Shown: positions 16,232-24,442, counted from the first letter of the stretch. The stretch is 64,000 bases of DNA from an uncultured Collinsella sp. (GCA_902470765.1 CABRHW010000008.1:1-64000); one strand, 5' to 3'. Notes: generated from the sequence alone by a model not told the origin. Translations and numbers: made by a program.

Positions 16232-17143
16232 CTAGTCGAGGGGTGTGGGTTCCCATTCGCCGGTGGGGTGGGGGATGTCGAAGGTTCGATAACCGCAGTC
16301 GTAGGCGTGGGCCTGGGCCTCGCGGATGCTCCAGCAGATATCGCAGGCGCGGTGCGCGTCCGAGCCAAAGGTGATCTGCACTTCGGCATGGGCAAAGCAG
16401 CGCAAAAGACCGGTTGCGGGGTAGTAGTCGTCCAAGCCCTTACGCGGTGCGGCCGTCGAGACCTCAACGCGGCGGCCCGTATCGTGCGCGCACTCGGCTA
16501 TCTGCTGCCAAAACGGTGCGGGGTCAAAGTCGGGCGCAAAGCCTTCCTTCGAAAAGCGCATGACCAGGTCGGGGTGAGCCATTACATCAAAGTTGAGCGG
16601 GCTCTCGCAGGCGCGGCACCAGTCGTCGACGTAGCGCTCCCACACGCCGCGTACCCCCAGGTTTTCCCAAACGTGCAGGTTGGTGTCGTCGTCGATCCAA
16701 CCGCAAAGGGAATCGGGTGTATCGGGACGAGCGACGTTTTCCGTTCCCGCCGTACCCGCGGCGCCGGCCATGATATCGCCTGGGTTGCCAATCCAATGCA
16801 CGCTGCCCAGGCGCACGACGGCGCCCTGGGACCAGCGCTCAACCAAAGGCTCGCAGCCCTCGTACCAATCGCATTCAAAGCCATAGATAAGCTCGAGCTC
16901 CGGCGCGATCTGCGCGGCAAGCTTGCGGGCATCCTCAAAAGCCAGACGATGTGCCGGCAGGTCGCCCTCAGTAACCTGCACTTCGCAGTTGGCATCCATG
17001 CTGGCGGGTAAGGTGAGGTGGTCGGTCGAGACCATGATCCGGCAGCCAGCGGCCGCGGCAGCGCGGACGTTTTCCTCAAACGAGGCATGTCCGTCCGAAA
17101 ACGAGGTGTGGGTGTGGCAATCGACCAGCGGGCAAGCAGACAT
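16232..17143 (-). CDS. hisK: PHP-domain histidinol-phosphatase
   Basis: This 303-residue PHP-domain metallohydrolase starts PLVDCHTHTSFSDGH. It has STDH at about residue 40, an IYGFECDW segment, DVMAHPDLV and the late FGSDAH motif, which together form the trinuclear metal site of the family. Its convergent place next to a histidine operon without any other phosphatase makes dephosphorylation of histidinol phosphate to histidinol the likely reaction. A weak GGAG site precedes the ATG. Confidence 0.85.
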   Translation of the reverse strand: MSACPLVDCHTHTSFSDGHASFEENVRAAAAAGCRIMVSTDHLTLPASMDANCEVQVTEGDLPAHRLAFEDARKLAAQIAPELELIYGFECDWYEGCEPLVERWSQGAVVRLGSVHWIGNPGDIMAGAAGTAGTENVARPDTPDSLCGWIDDDTNLHVWENLGVRGVWERYVDDWCRACESPLNFDVMAHPDLVMRFSKEGFAPDFDPAPFWQQIAECAHDTGRRVEVSTAAPRKGLDDYYPATGLLRCFAHAEVQITFGSDAHRACDICWSIREAQAHAYDCGYRTFDIPHPTGEWEPTPLD

Positions 17144-17483
17144 GGCAGCTCCTTTGCGTCAAGCGAATCCGCTTCATTGTAATGGCGCAGCTCTCAACAC
17201 GCCGGACACGCCGGGGGTCGAAATCGATTGGAAAGGCTGTGCGGCGCGCGGTGCGGCCTCGCTTGCGCTCTCAAAACATGTACACCAACCTCCAAAAGCT
17301 GCAAAAAATGACATGTTTGGAGGCTGACGTACACGTTTGAATGGAGCGGGCCGGCGTTGGAGCGCGCCAGCACTTGCGCCCAGCAAAAGTCGCACCTATC
17401 CCATGACGCCGCCCCTGCGCCGCCTGCGATGTGCTAGCGTTTGGGTGGACAAAACGAGCCCGCGCGGAAAGGATCCGGACCGT
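17144..17483. other. Intergenic region with an imperfect palindrome
   Basis: This 340-bp divergent gap contains two imperfect arms of about 23 bp (17274-17296 and 17316-17338). They share AAAC-TGTAC outside and CCTCCAAA inside. ACATGT also occurs twice (17277 and 17311). The palindrome could be an operator for the divergent hisK and larC2-like genes. No gene was recognised in the gap. Confidence 0.5.
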
Positions 17484-17969
17484 ATGCAATGCGATAGCAC
17501 ATCCCCGCTGTCCCGCGAGACCGATGCGCCCGAGACCATCGTCAAGCTGGAATGCGACATCGACGACGCGTCGCCCGAGGTGCTCGCCTACGCTGCCGAC
17601 TGCCTGCGCGAGGCGGGTGCGCGCGAGGTGCATTGGCTGCCCCTCTATTGCAAGAAAGGCCGCCCCAGCTGGCAGCTACAGGTAATCTGTGCTCACGAGG
17701 ATATCGAGCGCCTACAGACGATTATCTTTTTGGAGACCACGACCAACGGCATTCGTCGCCAGGTCATGGAGCGCGTCTGCTTGCCGCGCCGCTTTGAGCA
17801 GGTGGCGACGCCTTGGGGCGAGGTATCCGTTAAGGTGGCGACTGTGCCCGACGGCAGCGAGCGCGCGGCTCCCGAGTACGAGGATTGCGCCCGTCTTGCC
17901 CGCGAACATAACGTGCCGCTCCAGCGCGTGATGCAGACGGCACAAGCCGCGGCACTGCGATTTGAATAA
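17484..17969 (+). CDS. Stand-alone LarC C-terminal domain protein (nickel insertion)
   Basis: This 161-residue protein matches only the C-terminal part of LarC (DUF111). LarC inserts nickel in a CTP-dependent way into the pyridinium dithiocarboxylate mononucleotide cofactor of lactate racemase and related enzymes. Seen are the typical segments ETIVKLECDIDDASPEVLAY, FLETTTNGIRRQ, and PEYEDCARLAREHNVPLQ. ATG 17484 follows GGAAAGGA. No LarC N-terminal part, larA, larB or larE is adjacent. In Lactobacillus larC is split and joined by a programmed frameshift, and here the first half is simply not at this locus. Confidence 0.75.
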   Translation: MQCDSTSPLSRETDAPETIVKLECDIDDASPEVLAYAADCLREAGAREVHWLPLYCKKGRPSWQLQVICAHEDIERLQTIIFLETTTNGIRRQVMERVCLPRRFEQVATPWGEVSVKVATVPDGSERAAPEYEDCARLAREHNVPLQRVMQTAQAAALRFE

Positions 17970-18029
17970 CGCGGCTGGCGGCGACATCCTGCGCCCAGCC
18001 ATATCAACCCCATTCGAAAGGATCTCCCC

Positions 18030-18578
18030 ATGAAATACCTCATCGCTTCCGACATCCACGGCTCGGCATACTGGACCGAGCGCCTGGTCGCCGCCATCGA
18101 ATCCGAGCAGCCCGACCGCATCGTGCTGCTGGGCGACCTGCTCTACCACGGCCCGCGCAATGACCTGCCGCGCGATTACGCCCCCAAGCGCGTGATTCCG
18201 CTGCTCAACGCCCTGGCCGACCGCATCATCGCGGTGCGCGGCAACTGCGACGCCGAAGTCGACCAGATGGTGCTCGACTTTCCCGTCATGGCCGACTACG
18301 CCACGCTGTTCGACGAGACCGGCCGCGAGCTGTTCTTGACGCACGGCCATGTCTTTGGCGCCGGCATGCACAACAGCGTCGACCACGCGCCCGCGCTGCC
18401 CGAGGGCTCCGCGCTCGTCTACGGTCATACGCACATCAAGGTCAACGAGGAAAGTGCCGCGCACCCGGGCCTGTGGCTCTTCAACCCCGGCAGTGTGAGC
18501 ATTCCCAAGGACGGCACGCACAGCTACGGCATCTACGAGGGCGGTGCGTTCCGCCACGTGATCCTGGAGGAGGAATAA
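18030..18578 (+). CDS. yfcE: YfcE/MJ0936-type metallophosphoesterase
   Basis: This 182-residue calcineurin-like phosphoesterase carries the full set of metal motifs: ASDIHGS, LGDLLYHGPRN, RGNCD, LTHGH and YGHTH, then NPGSVSIP. YfcE-type enzymes hydrolyse phosphodiesters in vitro, and the cellular substrate is not firmly known. The ATG follows GAAAGGATC. It lies two bases from mazG and is probably co-transcribed with it. Confidence 0.85.
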   Translation: MKYLIASDIHGSAYWTERLVAAIESEQPDRIVLLGDLLYHGPRNDLPRDYAPKRVIPLLNALADRIIAVRGNCDAEVDQMVLDFPVMADYATLFDETGRELFLTHGHVFGAGMHNSVDHAPALPEGSALVYGHTHIKVNEESAAHPGLWLFNPGSVSIPKDGTHSYGIYEGGAFRHVILEEE

Positions 18579-18580
18579 CC

Positions 18581-19441
18581 ATGGCGCAGCATATGGCTCA
18601 GCAAAATGCCGAGGGCTCGCGCGATCTGTCCACGCTGATAGACGCGTCGGCCGAGCTGCAGCATCTGGTGCAGACCATCTGGCGTCTGCGTCAGCCCGAT
18701 GGCTGCCCGTGGGATCGCGAACAGACACACCGCAGCATCGGCAAGAACATGATCGAGGAGGCCTACGAGGCACTCGACTGCATCGAGGCGGACGACGCGG
18801 TTCACCTACGCGAGGAGCTGGGCGACGTGCTCATGCAGGTCGTGCTGCATGCGCAGATCGCGGCGGATGCCGGCGAGTTTACGCTGGCCGACGTGGCGCG
18901 CGATATCGACGCCAAACTCATTCGCCGTCATCCGCACGTGTTTGGCGATGTAGATGCCGACAGCTCCGACGAGGTACTCAAGATTTGGGACGAGGTCAAG
19001 CTTGCCGAGAGGGCTGCCAAGGACAAGGCCGTGGCGGCAGGCGAGGCTGCGCCCGAGGGCCTGCTCGACGGCGTGCCCACGCATCTGCCGGCGCTGATGC
19101 AGGCTCAGAAGGTGTCGCGCAAGGCGGCTGCCGTGGGCTTTGAATGGGAGACGGTCCAGGATGTGTGGGACGAGGTTGCCGAGGAGCGTGCCGAGTTTGA
19201 GGCCGAGGCCCCTGGCTCGCCCGAGCGCGAAATGGAGTTTGGCGACCTGCTCTTTGCTTTGGTCAACGTCGCGCGCAAGGAGGGCATTGACGCCGAGAGC
19301 GCCCTTCGTGCCAGCACGGCAAAGTTCCGCCGTCGCTGGGCCGCGATGGAGCAGATGGCGGCCGATGCTCACGTGGATCTTGCCGAGCTTTCGACCCACG
19401 GCCTCAACGACCTGTGGGATGCCGCAAAGGCGGAGGAGTAA
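18581..19441 (+). CDS. mazG: MazG nucleoside triphosphate pyrophosphohydrolase
   Basis: This 286-residue protein has two MazG-type helical domains. The first has RQPDGCPWDREQTHRS, EEAYEALDCIEADD and EELGDVLMQVVLHA. The second has DEVAEERAEFEAE and EFGDLLFALVNVARK. It hydrolyses (d)NTPs to NMPs and pyrophosphate and is linked to nucleotide-pool cleaning. ATG 18581 follows GGAGGAGGAA. In mycobacteria mazG also lies just upstream of eno, which supports an actinobacterial origin. Confidence 0.9.
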   Translation: MAQHMAQQNAEGSRDLSTLIDASAELQHLVQTIWRLRQPDGCPWDREQTHRSIGKNMIEEAYEALDCIEADDAVHLREELGDVLMQVVLHAQIAADAGEFTLADVARDIDAKLIRRHPHVFGDVDADSSDEVLKIWDEVKLAERAAKDKAVAAGEAAPEGLLDGVPTHLPALMQAQKVSRKAAAVGFEWETVQDVWDEVAEERAEFEAEAPGSPEREMEFGDLLFALVNVARKEGIDAESALRASTAKFRRRWAAMEQMAADAHVDLAELSTHGLNDLWDAAKAEE

Positions 19442-19633
19442 GACTGCGGGAACGACGGGCTGACACGCCTCATCGTTTCCGCTAAATTTTTCGAAAATCA
19501 AGTGTATCCCTCGGCTAGCTTAGGGCATAATGCAAAAAGTGCGACATGGCTAACTTATGAACCTGCGCGCCTCTACAGCGTGCAAGCCGCGTCGCCAAGC
19601 ATTCAACCCGTTTCCAAGTGAGAGGGAGACAAC

Positions 19634-20923
19634 ATGAGCGATATTTTGGACGTCTACGGTCGCGAGGTGCTCGACAGCCGCGGCAATCCCACCGTCGAGG
19701 TCGAGGTCGTGCTCGAGGACGGCAGCTTTGGCCGCGCAATGGTGCCTTCGGGTGCTTCGACCGGAGCCTTTGAGGCCTGCGAGCTGCGCGATGGCGACAA
19801 GGGCCGCTACCTGGGCAAGGGTGTTTTGCAGGCCGTCGAGCACGTCAACAACGAGTGCGCTAACGCCGTCGTGGGCCTCGACGCCTTCGACCAGCGCGCC
19901 GTCGATGCCGCGCTGATTGCCGCGGACGGTACCCCCAACAAGACCAAGCTCGGTGCCAACGCCATCCTGGGCGTGTCGCTGGCCGTCGCCCGCGCCGCTG
20001 CCGAGTCGGCGGGCCTGTCACTGTACCAGTACCTGGGCGGCGTCAACGCCCATCTGCTGCCCACGCCCATGATGAACATCCTCAACGGCGGTGTGCATGC
20101 CGACAATAACGTCGACTTCCAGGAGTTCATGATCATGCCAGTGGGCGCCCCGAGCTTTGCCGAGGGCCTGCGTTGGTGCGCCGAGGTCTACCACACCCTC
20201 AAGGGCGTGCTGCACGAGGCCGGCCTGGGCGGCGGCGTGGGCGACGAGGGCGGCTTTGCCCCCAACCTTAAGACCAATGCCGAGCCGTTCGAGTACATCA
20301 CCAAGGCCGTCGAGAAGGCTGGCTTTAAGCCCGGCGTCGACTTTATGTACGCCATGGATCCGGCGTCCACCGAGTTCTACAACGCTGAGACCGGTATGTA
20401 CGAGCTCAAGGGCGAGGGCGTTGAGTACACGAGCGCCCAGATGGTCGATTACTGGGAGAAGCTCGTCGACACTTATCCCATCATCTCCATCGAGGACGGC
20501 ATGGCCGAGGAGGACTGGGACGGCTGGGTCGAGCTTACCCGCCGCATTGGCAATAAGGTGCAGCTCGTAGGCGACGACCTGTTCGTCACCAACACCGAGC
20601 GCCTCAAGAAGGGCATCGAGCTTGGTGCCGCCAACGCGATCCTGGTCAAGGTCAACCAGATCGGTACGCTCACCGAGTCGCTCGAGGCCATCGAGACCGC
20701 CAAGGAGGCCGGCTACGCCTGCATCGTGAGTCACCGCTCCGGCGAGACCGAGGACTCCACGATCGCCGACCTGGTCGTGGGCGTCAACGCCGGCCAGATC
20801 AAGTCGGGCGCCCCGTGCCGCAGCGATCGCATCGCCAAGTACAACCAGCTCATCCGCATCGAGGACGAGCTCGAGGGCAGTGCGCGCTACGCCGGCAAGG
20901 CCGCGTTCTACAACATTCGCTAA
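19634..20923 (+). CDS. eno: Enolase
   Basis: This 429-residue enzyme converts 2-phosphoglycerate to phosphoenolpyruvate. The family marks are complete: REVLDSRGNPTVE at the N-terminus, SGASTGAFEACELRD, GDEGGFAPNL, SIEDGMAEEDWDGW, LVGDDLFVTN, the catalytic lysine in ILVKVNQIGTL, and SHRSGETEDSTIADL. AGGGAGA precedes the ATG. Codon use is strongly biased, as expected for an abundant enzyme. Confidence 0.97.
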   Translation: MSDILDVYGREVLDSRGNPTVEVEVVLEDGSFGRAMVPSGASTGAFEACELRDGDKGRYLGKGVLQAVEHVNNECANAVVGLDAFDQRAVDAALIAADGTPNKTKLGANAILGVSLAVARAAAESAGLSLYQYLGGVNAHLLPTPMMNILNGGVHADNNVDFQEFMIMPVGAPSFAEGLRWCAEVYHTLKGVLHEAGLGGGVGDEGGFAPNLKTNAEPFEYITKAVEKAGFKPGVDFMYAMDPASTEFYNAETGMYELKGEGVEYTSAQMVDYWEKLVDTYPIISIEDGMAEEDWDGWVELTRRIGNKVQLVGDDLFVTNTERLKKGIELGAANAILVKVNQIGTLTESLEAIETAKEAGYACIVSHRSGETEDSTIADLVVGVNAGQIKSGAPCRSDRIAKYNQLIRIEDELEGSARYAGKAAFYNIR

Positions 20924-20987
20924 ACAAGTGGCGCTCGCGGGGGGCGGGGCTGACTCGGCTCCGTTCCACTTCTGATGGCCGCCATTG

Positions 20988-21018
20988 GGCGCTGGGCCAT
21001 ATGGCTCAGCGCCTTTTT
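20988..21018 (+). terminator. Terminator after eno
   Basis: A stem GGCGCTGGGCC with GGCTCAGCGCC around AT is followed by six T. It separates the highly expressed eno from the cell-division gene. Confidence 0.88.
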
Positions 21019-21110
21019 TATGTCGAGCAAAGGCTGTCGAAGGTGGCGCGCGCGCTCGTGCTATAACTAGAATACTTAGCGCAAACAAACCTCAACCGCA
21101 CAAGGCGCAC

Positions 21111-21872
21111 ATGGATCAGATTTACGACAACAGGTACTATTCCGCCGGTTCGCGTGAGCCGTCGCTTCGCCGTGCGCGCACGGTGCAGCTCGGTGGGTCC
21201 GCCTACGCCGGTGCCGACCGCTCCGCGCAGCGCCCGACAAGCACCTCGCGCTCCAATGCTCAAGTGAATACTTCGACAGATGGACCAGTACGCCCGACAC
21301 GTTCGTCGCATCCGTCGCGTCCCTCGGCCCAGACGCACGACAAAGCGAGCAGGCCTTCGAGCCGTCTTTCGGGCTCGGACTTTATGCGCTACGCCAACGA
21401 CAACGCGGTGGTTAAGGCAATCTATGACTTTACACATGGCTCTCTGCGCCCGCTGTTTATCGGTATCGTGGTGGCGCTGGCGCTCGTGAGCCTGTATTTT
21501 CCCGTACGCGACCTGTATGTGGCTAAGCGCTCGAGCGATATCTTGGCCAAGCAGGTCGAGATTCGCGAGCAATATAACGACGAGCTGCAAAAAAGCGTCG
21601 ACAAGCTGCTCTCGGAGGAGGGCATCAAGGACGCGGCGTCCGAGGACCTGGGCTTGGTGATGCCCGGCGAGAAGAGGATTGAAGTGCAGGGCCTGGACGG
21701 CGATTCGGATGCCTCGTCGAGCCAGAAGTCGTCGAACGCCAAGAAGGCCAGCGAAGTTGCCAAGGAAATCGAAGAAGTCGGTAAGGACGCGCCGTGGTAC
21801 ATCCAAGCGCTCGACATGCTGTTTGGGTTTAACGGCGTCGAGGGCCAGACGGTCGTGTCCAACGGCAAATAG
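21111..21872 (+). CDS. FtsB/DivIC-family septum formation protein
   Basis: This 253-residue protein has a long polar, Ser/Thr/Arg-rich cytoplasmic N-terminus, one membrane helix at about residues 112-131 and a coiled-coil-like stretch (KRSSDILAKQVEIREQYNDELQKSVDKLL). This is the FtsB/DivIC layout, which links to FtsL and FtsQ in the divisome. It lies between eno and ppx as in other Actinobacteria. The mycobacterial DUF501 gene that normally sits between it and ppx is missing. ATG 21111 is chosen at the start of the conserved part and has no strong ribosome site. Confidence 0.75.
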   Translation: MDQIYDNRYYSAGSREPSLRRARTVQLGGSAYAGADRSAQRPTSTSRSNAQVNTSTDGPVRPTRSSHPSRPSAQTHDKASRPSSRLSGSDFMRYANDNAVVKAIYDFTHGSLRPLFIGIVVALALVSLYFPVRDLYVAKRSSDILAKQVEIREQYNDELQKSVDKLLSEEGIKDAASEDLGLVMPGEKRIEVQGLDGDSDASSSQKSSNAKKASEVAKEIEEVGKDAPWYIQALDMLFGFNGVEGQTVVSNGK

Positions 21873-21892
21873 CGCCCGGAGGGGAGCCCGCA

Positions 21893-22894
21893 ATGACAAA
21901 TTGCAAACGCTATAAGGTAGCCGCGATCGACCTGGGAACGGTGTCGTCGCGACTGGTGTTGGCCCAGGTCGAGGGCGGAGCGATTGTGGAATCGTCCAAG
22001 CATACCGAGATTACCGACCTGGGCGAGGGCGTGGACGCGACGGGTCGCTTTTGCGAGGCGGCTGTCGAGCGTGTACTCGCTGCGTGCCGTATGTTTGTGG
22101 ACGAGGCGCGTACCTTTGGCGCCGCGTGCATCTGCACCACGTGCACGAGCGCCGCGCGCGATGCGTCCAACGCCGCCCTGCTGCTGGACGGCCTGCACGA
22201 GCTGGGGCTTGAGCCGCAGGTGATTCCGGGTGAGGTCGAGGCACGCCTGACGTTTTTTGGCGTGGCGCACGACTTTGCCGGCGAGCGCATCATTGTTGCC
22301 GATTCGGGCGGCGGATCCACGGAGCTCGCGACGGGCGTCTATGCGCCGGGGCGTGGCGTCTTTGCGCTAGAAGGGACGCGCTCGCTGGACATTGGCTGCC
22401 GCCGCGTGACGGAGCGGTTTTTCTCGACGCTGCCACCCGCACGCGGCGAGCTTGCTGCCGCTGCCGCGTGGGCAGGCGAGCAGTTCGCCGCCTATTTTGA
22501 GGGCCTGCCTGTCGACTTTGAGCGCGCCGAGCGCCTCGTCGCGGTGGGCGGTACCGTTACCACGCTCGTGGCGCTGGTCCACGAACTGGAGCCGTACGAC
22601 TCGAACTTTGTGCACCTGCGCGAGCTTTCGATGGAGCAGATTTCGGCCGCTATCGAGCGCATGTCTGCGTTGGATGTTGCAGGCATTGCCGCGTTGCCGG
22701 GCGTGCAGCCCAAGCGCGCGAACGTGATCTTGGCAGGTGCCGTGGTGATTCGCGAGCTCATGCGAGCCGGCGGCTACAAGACGCTCACCGTAAGCGAGAA
22801 CAGCCTACTCGCTGGCATGGCCGCCACCATCAACGAGGTTCTCGAAGGCGCGACCCCCACCATCGGCTGGACCCCGAGCCTGAGTGCTCTTTAA
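21893..22894 (+). CDS. Ppx/GppA exopolyphosphatase-family protein
   Basis: This 333-residue protein has the actin-like ASKHA fold marks. They are AAIDLGTVSSRLVLAQ at the N-terminus, TSAARDASN, IPGEVEARLTFFGV, and VADSGGGSTELATG, which binds the phosphate. It also has RSLDIGCRRVTERF and AVGGTVTTLVAL. The family hydrolyses polyphosphate or pppGpp, and which one applies here cannot be told. It follows ftsB with CGGAGGGGAG before the ATG and is likely in the same unit. Confidence 0.85.
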   Translation: MTNCKRYKVAAIDLGTVSSRLVLAQVEGGAIVESSKHTEITDLGEGVDATGRFCEAAVERVLAACRMFVDEARTFGAACICTTCTSAARDASNAALLLDGLHELGLEPQVIPGEVEARLTFFGVAHDFAGERIIVADSGGGSTELATGVYAPGRGVFALEGTRSLDIGCRRVTERFFSTLPPARGELAAAAAWAGEQFAAYFEGLPVDFERAERLVAVGGTVTTLVALVHELEPYDSNFVHLRELSMEQISAAIERMSALDVAGIAALPGVQPKRANVILAGAVVIRELMRAGGYKTLTVSENSLLAGMAATINEVLEGATPTIGWTPSLSAL

Positions 22895-22907
22895 CCGTCT
22901 TCCTCTG

Positions 22908-22975
22908 AGTTGCGGTGAAATAGTTCCTAAATAAGCTGGTAAACGGTATAAACAGGATCTATTCCACCGCAACTT
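22908..22975. repeat. Hairpin repeat family A, copy 2
   Basis: AGTTGCGGTGAAATAG (22908-22923) pairs with CTATTCCACCGCAACTT (22959-22975). The arms are nearly identical to those at 16151-16219, while the interior has diverged. It lies between the convergent ppx and tRNA-Leu transcription units. Confidence 0.75.
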
Positions 22976-22976
22976 A

Positions 22977-23060
22977 GAGCCCCACCGGCATCTAAAAGAT
23001 GCGAGCCCGCATCCCTGGGGAACACGGGCTCGTAAGCACTACATGGTAGGGGCGGTGGGA
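22977..23060. repeat. Tandem duplication of tRNA 3' end plus terminator, degenerate copy
   Basis: This 84-bp unit repeats the segment at 23173-23257 with few changes. It includes the last 17 bases of the tRNA-Leu gene (TGGTAGGGGCGGTGGGA read on the plus strand, 23044-23060), the downstream spacer and the terminator hairpin (23002-23032). The 112 bp between the copies are very GC-rich and hold no gene. Confidence 0.7.
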
Positions 23061-23172
23061 CGTCTGCGTATTTGCTGCGCAAATCCGCACCGGCTTCGGA
23101 CGCCTGCCGGCGTCCTCGCCGGCTCGCTGCGGACGCTGCGCGTCCGCTTGACGCTCGCCCCCTTGCGGGTTC

Positions 23173-23257
23173 GAGCCCCACCGGCGTCCAAAAGAAACGA
23201 GCCCGCATCCCTGGGGAACACGGGCTCGCAAGCAATCATATGGTAGGGGCGGTGGGA
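23173..23257. repeat. Tandem duplication of tRNA 3' end plus terminator, copy at the tRNA
   Basis: This is the parent copy of the unit at 22977-23060. It begins GAGCCCCACCGGC, contains the terminator hairpin and ends inside the tRNA-Leu gene. The duplicated boundary lies in the T-arm/acceptor part of the tRNA, where integrases often cut. Confidence 0.7.
23188..23228 (-). terminator. Terminator of tRNA-Leu
   Basis: Read leftward, CGAGCCCG pairs with CGGGCTCG and is followed by TTTCTTTT. It ends the tRNA transcript. A second copy of the hairpin lies at 23002-23032. Confidence 0.85.
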
Positions 23258-23325
23258 CTCGAACCCACAATCCTTGCGGCGAGAGATTTTAAGTCTCCTG
23301 CGTATGCCAATTCCGCCACGCCCCC
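23241..23325 (-). tRNA. tRNA-Leu (anticodon TAA)
   Basis: Read leftward this is an 85-base class II tRNA with an encoded CCA. The acceptor GGGGGCG pairs with CGCCCCT. The D-arm, the anticodon stem GGAGACTTAAAATCTC with anticodon TAA, a long variable arm and the T-arm GTGGGTTCGAGTCCCAC are all present. It decodes UUA/UUG codons, which are rare in this GC-rich genome. Confidence 0.93.
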
Positions 23326-23356
23326 GTGAGGCTAGAAGTCTAGCACAAGCCGTCCG

Positions 23357-23980
23357 TTACGCGTTGACGGCCATCGAGTGTTGGCCCGACTTCTCCAGGA
23401 ACTCTTGGAACTTTGCCTCGTCGCCCTTGTTTTGATACTGCAGGGCCAGCAGGTACTCCAGTCGGCAGCGCTTGACCGGGTCGTCGCCGACATCCTCGAG
23501 CATGCGCTCCAGCTCGGGAATGTCGTTGTGGCGCTTGAGGATCATCGTGTCGTACATCAGTTGGCATTCGTGCGCGACTGCCTCGGCCTGACCGCCCTCA
23601 AAGCCCTTGATCTCGTGCAACAGCTCTTTGGACTTTTTGCGGTCCTCCTGGCCAACATAGTAGTTAAAGGCTTTGATCACCAGGTCGACGCGCTGCATCT
23701 TGGGGAGGTTGAGCCCCAGCAGCAGATCGAACATCTCGCTGGCACGCTCGTGGTCCTCGCGCAGCAGATAGGAGTTCAGGCGCAGGTAGTCGCGGTTGTA
23801 GCGTGGGTACAGCATGCTGGTGAGTTTGCCGTCGAGCAAACGATCGAACTCGTCCCACTGCTTGGCGGCCATGAGCTGCTGCAAGCGTTTAAACGTGGTG
23901 CGTTTTTTGACGCTAAAGAACACCGACACGGCGATGCAGATGATAACGACGGCGGTCCAGAGTGTGCGGGAATCGGGCAT
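23357..23980 (-). CDS. Membrane-anchored TPR-like protein of unknown function
   Basis: This 207-residue protein has one N-terminal membrane helix (about residues 7-24) and an all-helical, charged body. The pattern of paired helices (KQWDEFDRLLDG, DHERASEMFDLLL, DEAKFQEFLEKSG) looks like degenerate tetratricopeptide repeats. No family is recognised with certainty. The ATG follows TAAGGAC. It reads toward the tRNA-Leu, only 31 bp away. Confidence 0.6.
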   Translation of the reverse strand: MPDSRTLWTAVVIICIAVSVFFSVKKRTTFKRLQQLMAAKQWDEFDRLLDGKLTSMLYPRYNRDYLRLNSYLLREDHERASEMFDLLLGLNLPKMQRVDLVIKAFNYYVGQEDRKKSKELLHEIKGFEGGQAEAVAHECQLMYDTMILKRHNDIPELERMLEDVGDDPVKRCRLEYLLALQYQNKGDEAKFQEFLEKSGQHSMAVNA

Positions 23981-24143
23981 ATTAGGGTCCTTAGTCGCTC
24001 ATAAAGCGAGCGGTATGACAACACGTACTAGATGTATTATACGCAGCGCGCAAGCAAACTGGCATAAAAGCTCATCGAGGCCGAGTGCCATCGCTCACTG
24101 CGGTACACTTACCTAAAGTAAACCATGAAGGGAGACATTACCT

Positions 24144-24431
24144 ATGAAGAAGATCGTTTTGGCTTGCGGTGCTGGCGCTGCTACTTCCACGCTCGTTGCC
24201 CAGAAGGTCGCCACCTTGCTCGACGCCAACGGTTACGCCGACAAGTACGAGATCGTGCAGTGCGCCATCTCCGAGGCCAAGGACTACTGCGACGAGGGCG
24301 CCGACCTGCTGATCGCCACCACCGTTGCCCCCGAAGGCCTCACCTGCCCGTACGTGAGCGGCGTGCCCTTCATGACCGGCATGAACCGCGTCGCTGCCGA
24401 GAAGGCCGTTCTCGACGTCATGGCTCAGTAG
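24144..24431 (+). CDS. PTS EIIB component, galactitol type
   Basis: This 95-residue protein starts MKKIVLACGAGAATSTLVAQKV. Cys8 in the CGAGAATST loop is the expected phosphorylation site of galactitol-family EIIB proteins. A phosphocysteine here would pass the phosphate from EIIA to the incoming sugar. No EIIA or EIIC gene is adjacent, so it works with components encoded elsewhere or has a regulatory task. A GAAGGGAGA site is present. The next gene encodes a VOC protein. Confidence 0.8.
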   Translation: MKKIVLACGAGAATSTLVAQKVATLLDANGYADKYEIVQCAISEAKDYCDEGADLLIATTVAPEGLTCPYVSGVPFMTGMNRVAAEKAVLDVMAQ

Positions 24432-24442
24432 GCACTGCCTGT

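Noticed and set aside
22979..23340. Several short open frames around the tRNA duplication
   Set aside because: They run through the tRNA and terminator repeats and have no ribosome sites; they are by-products of GC-rich sequence.
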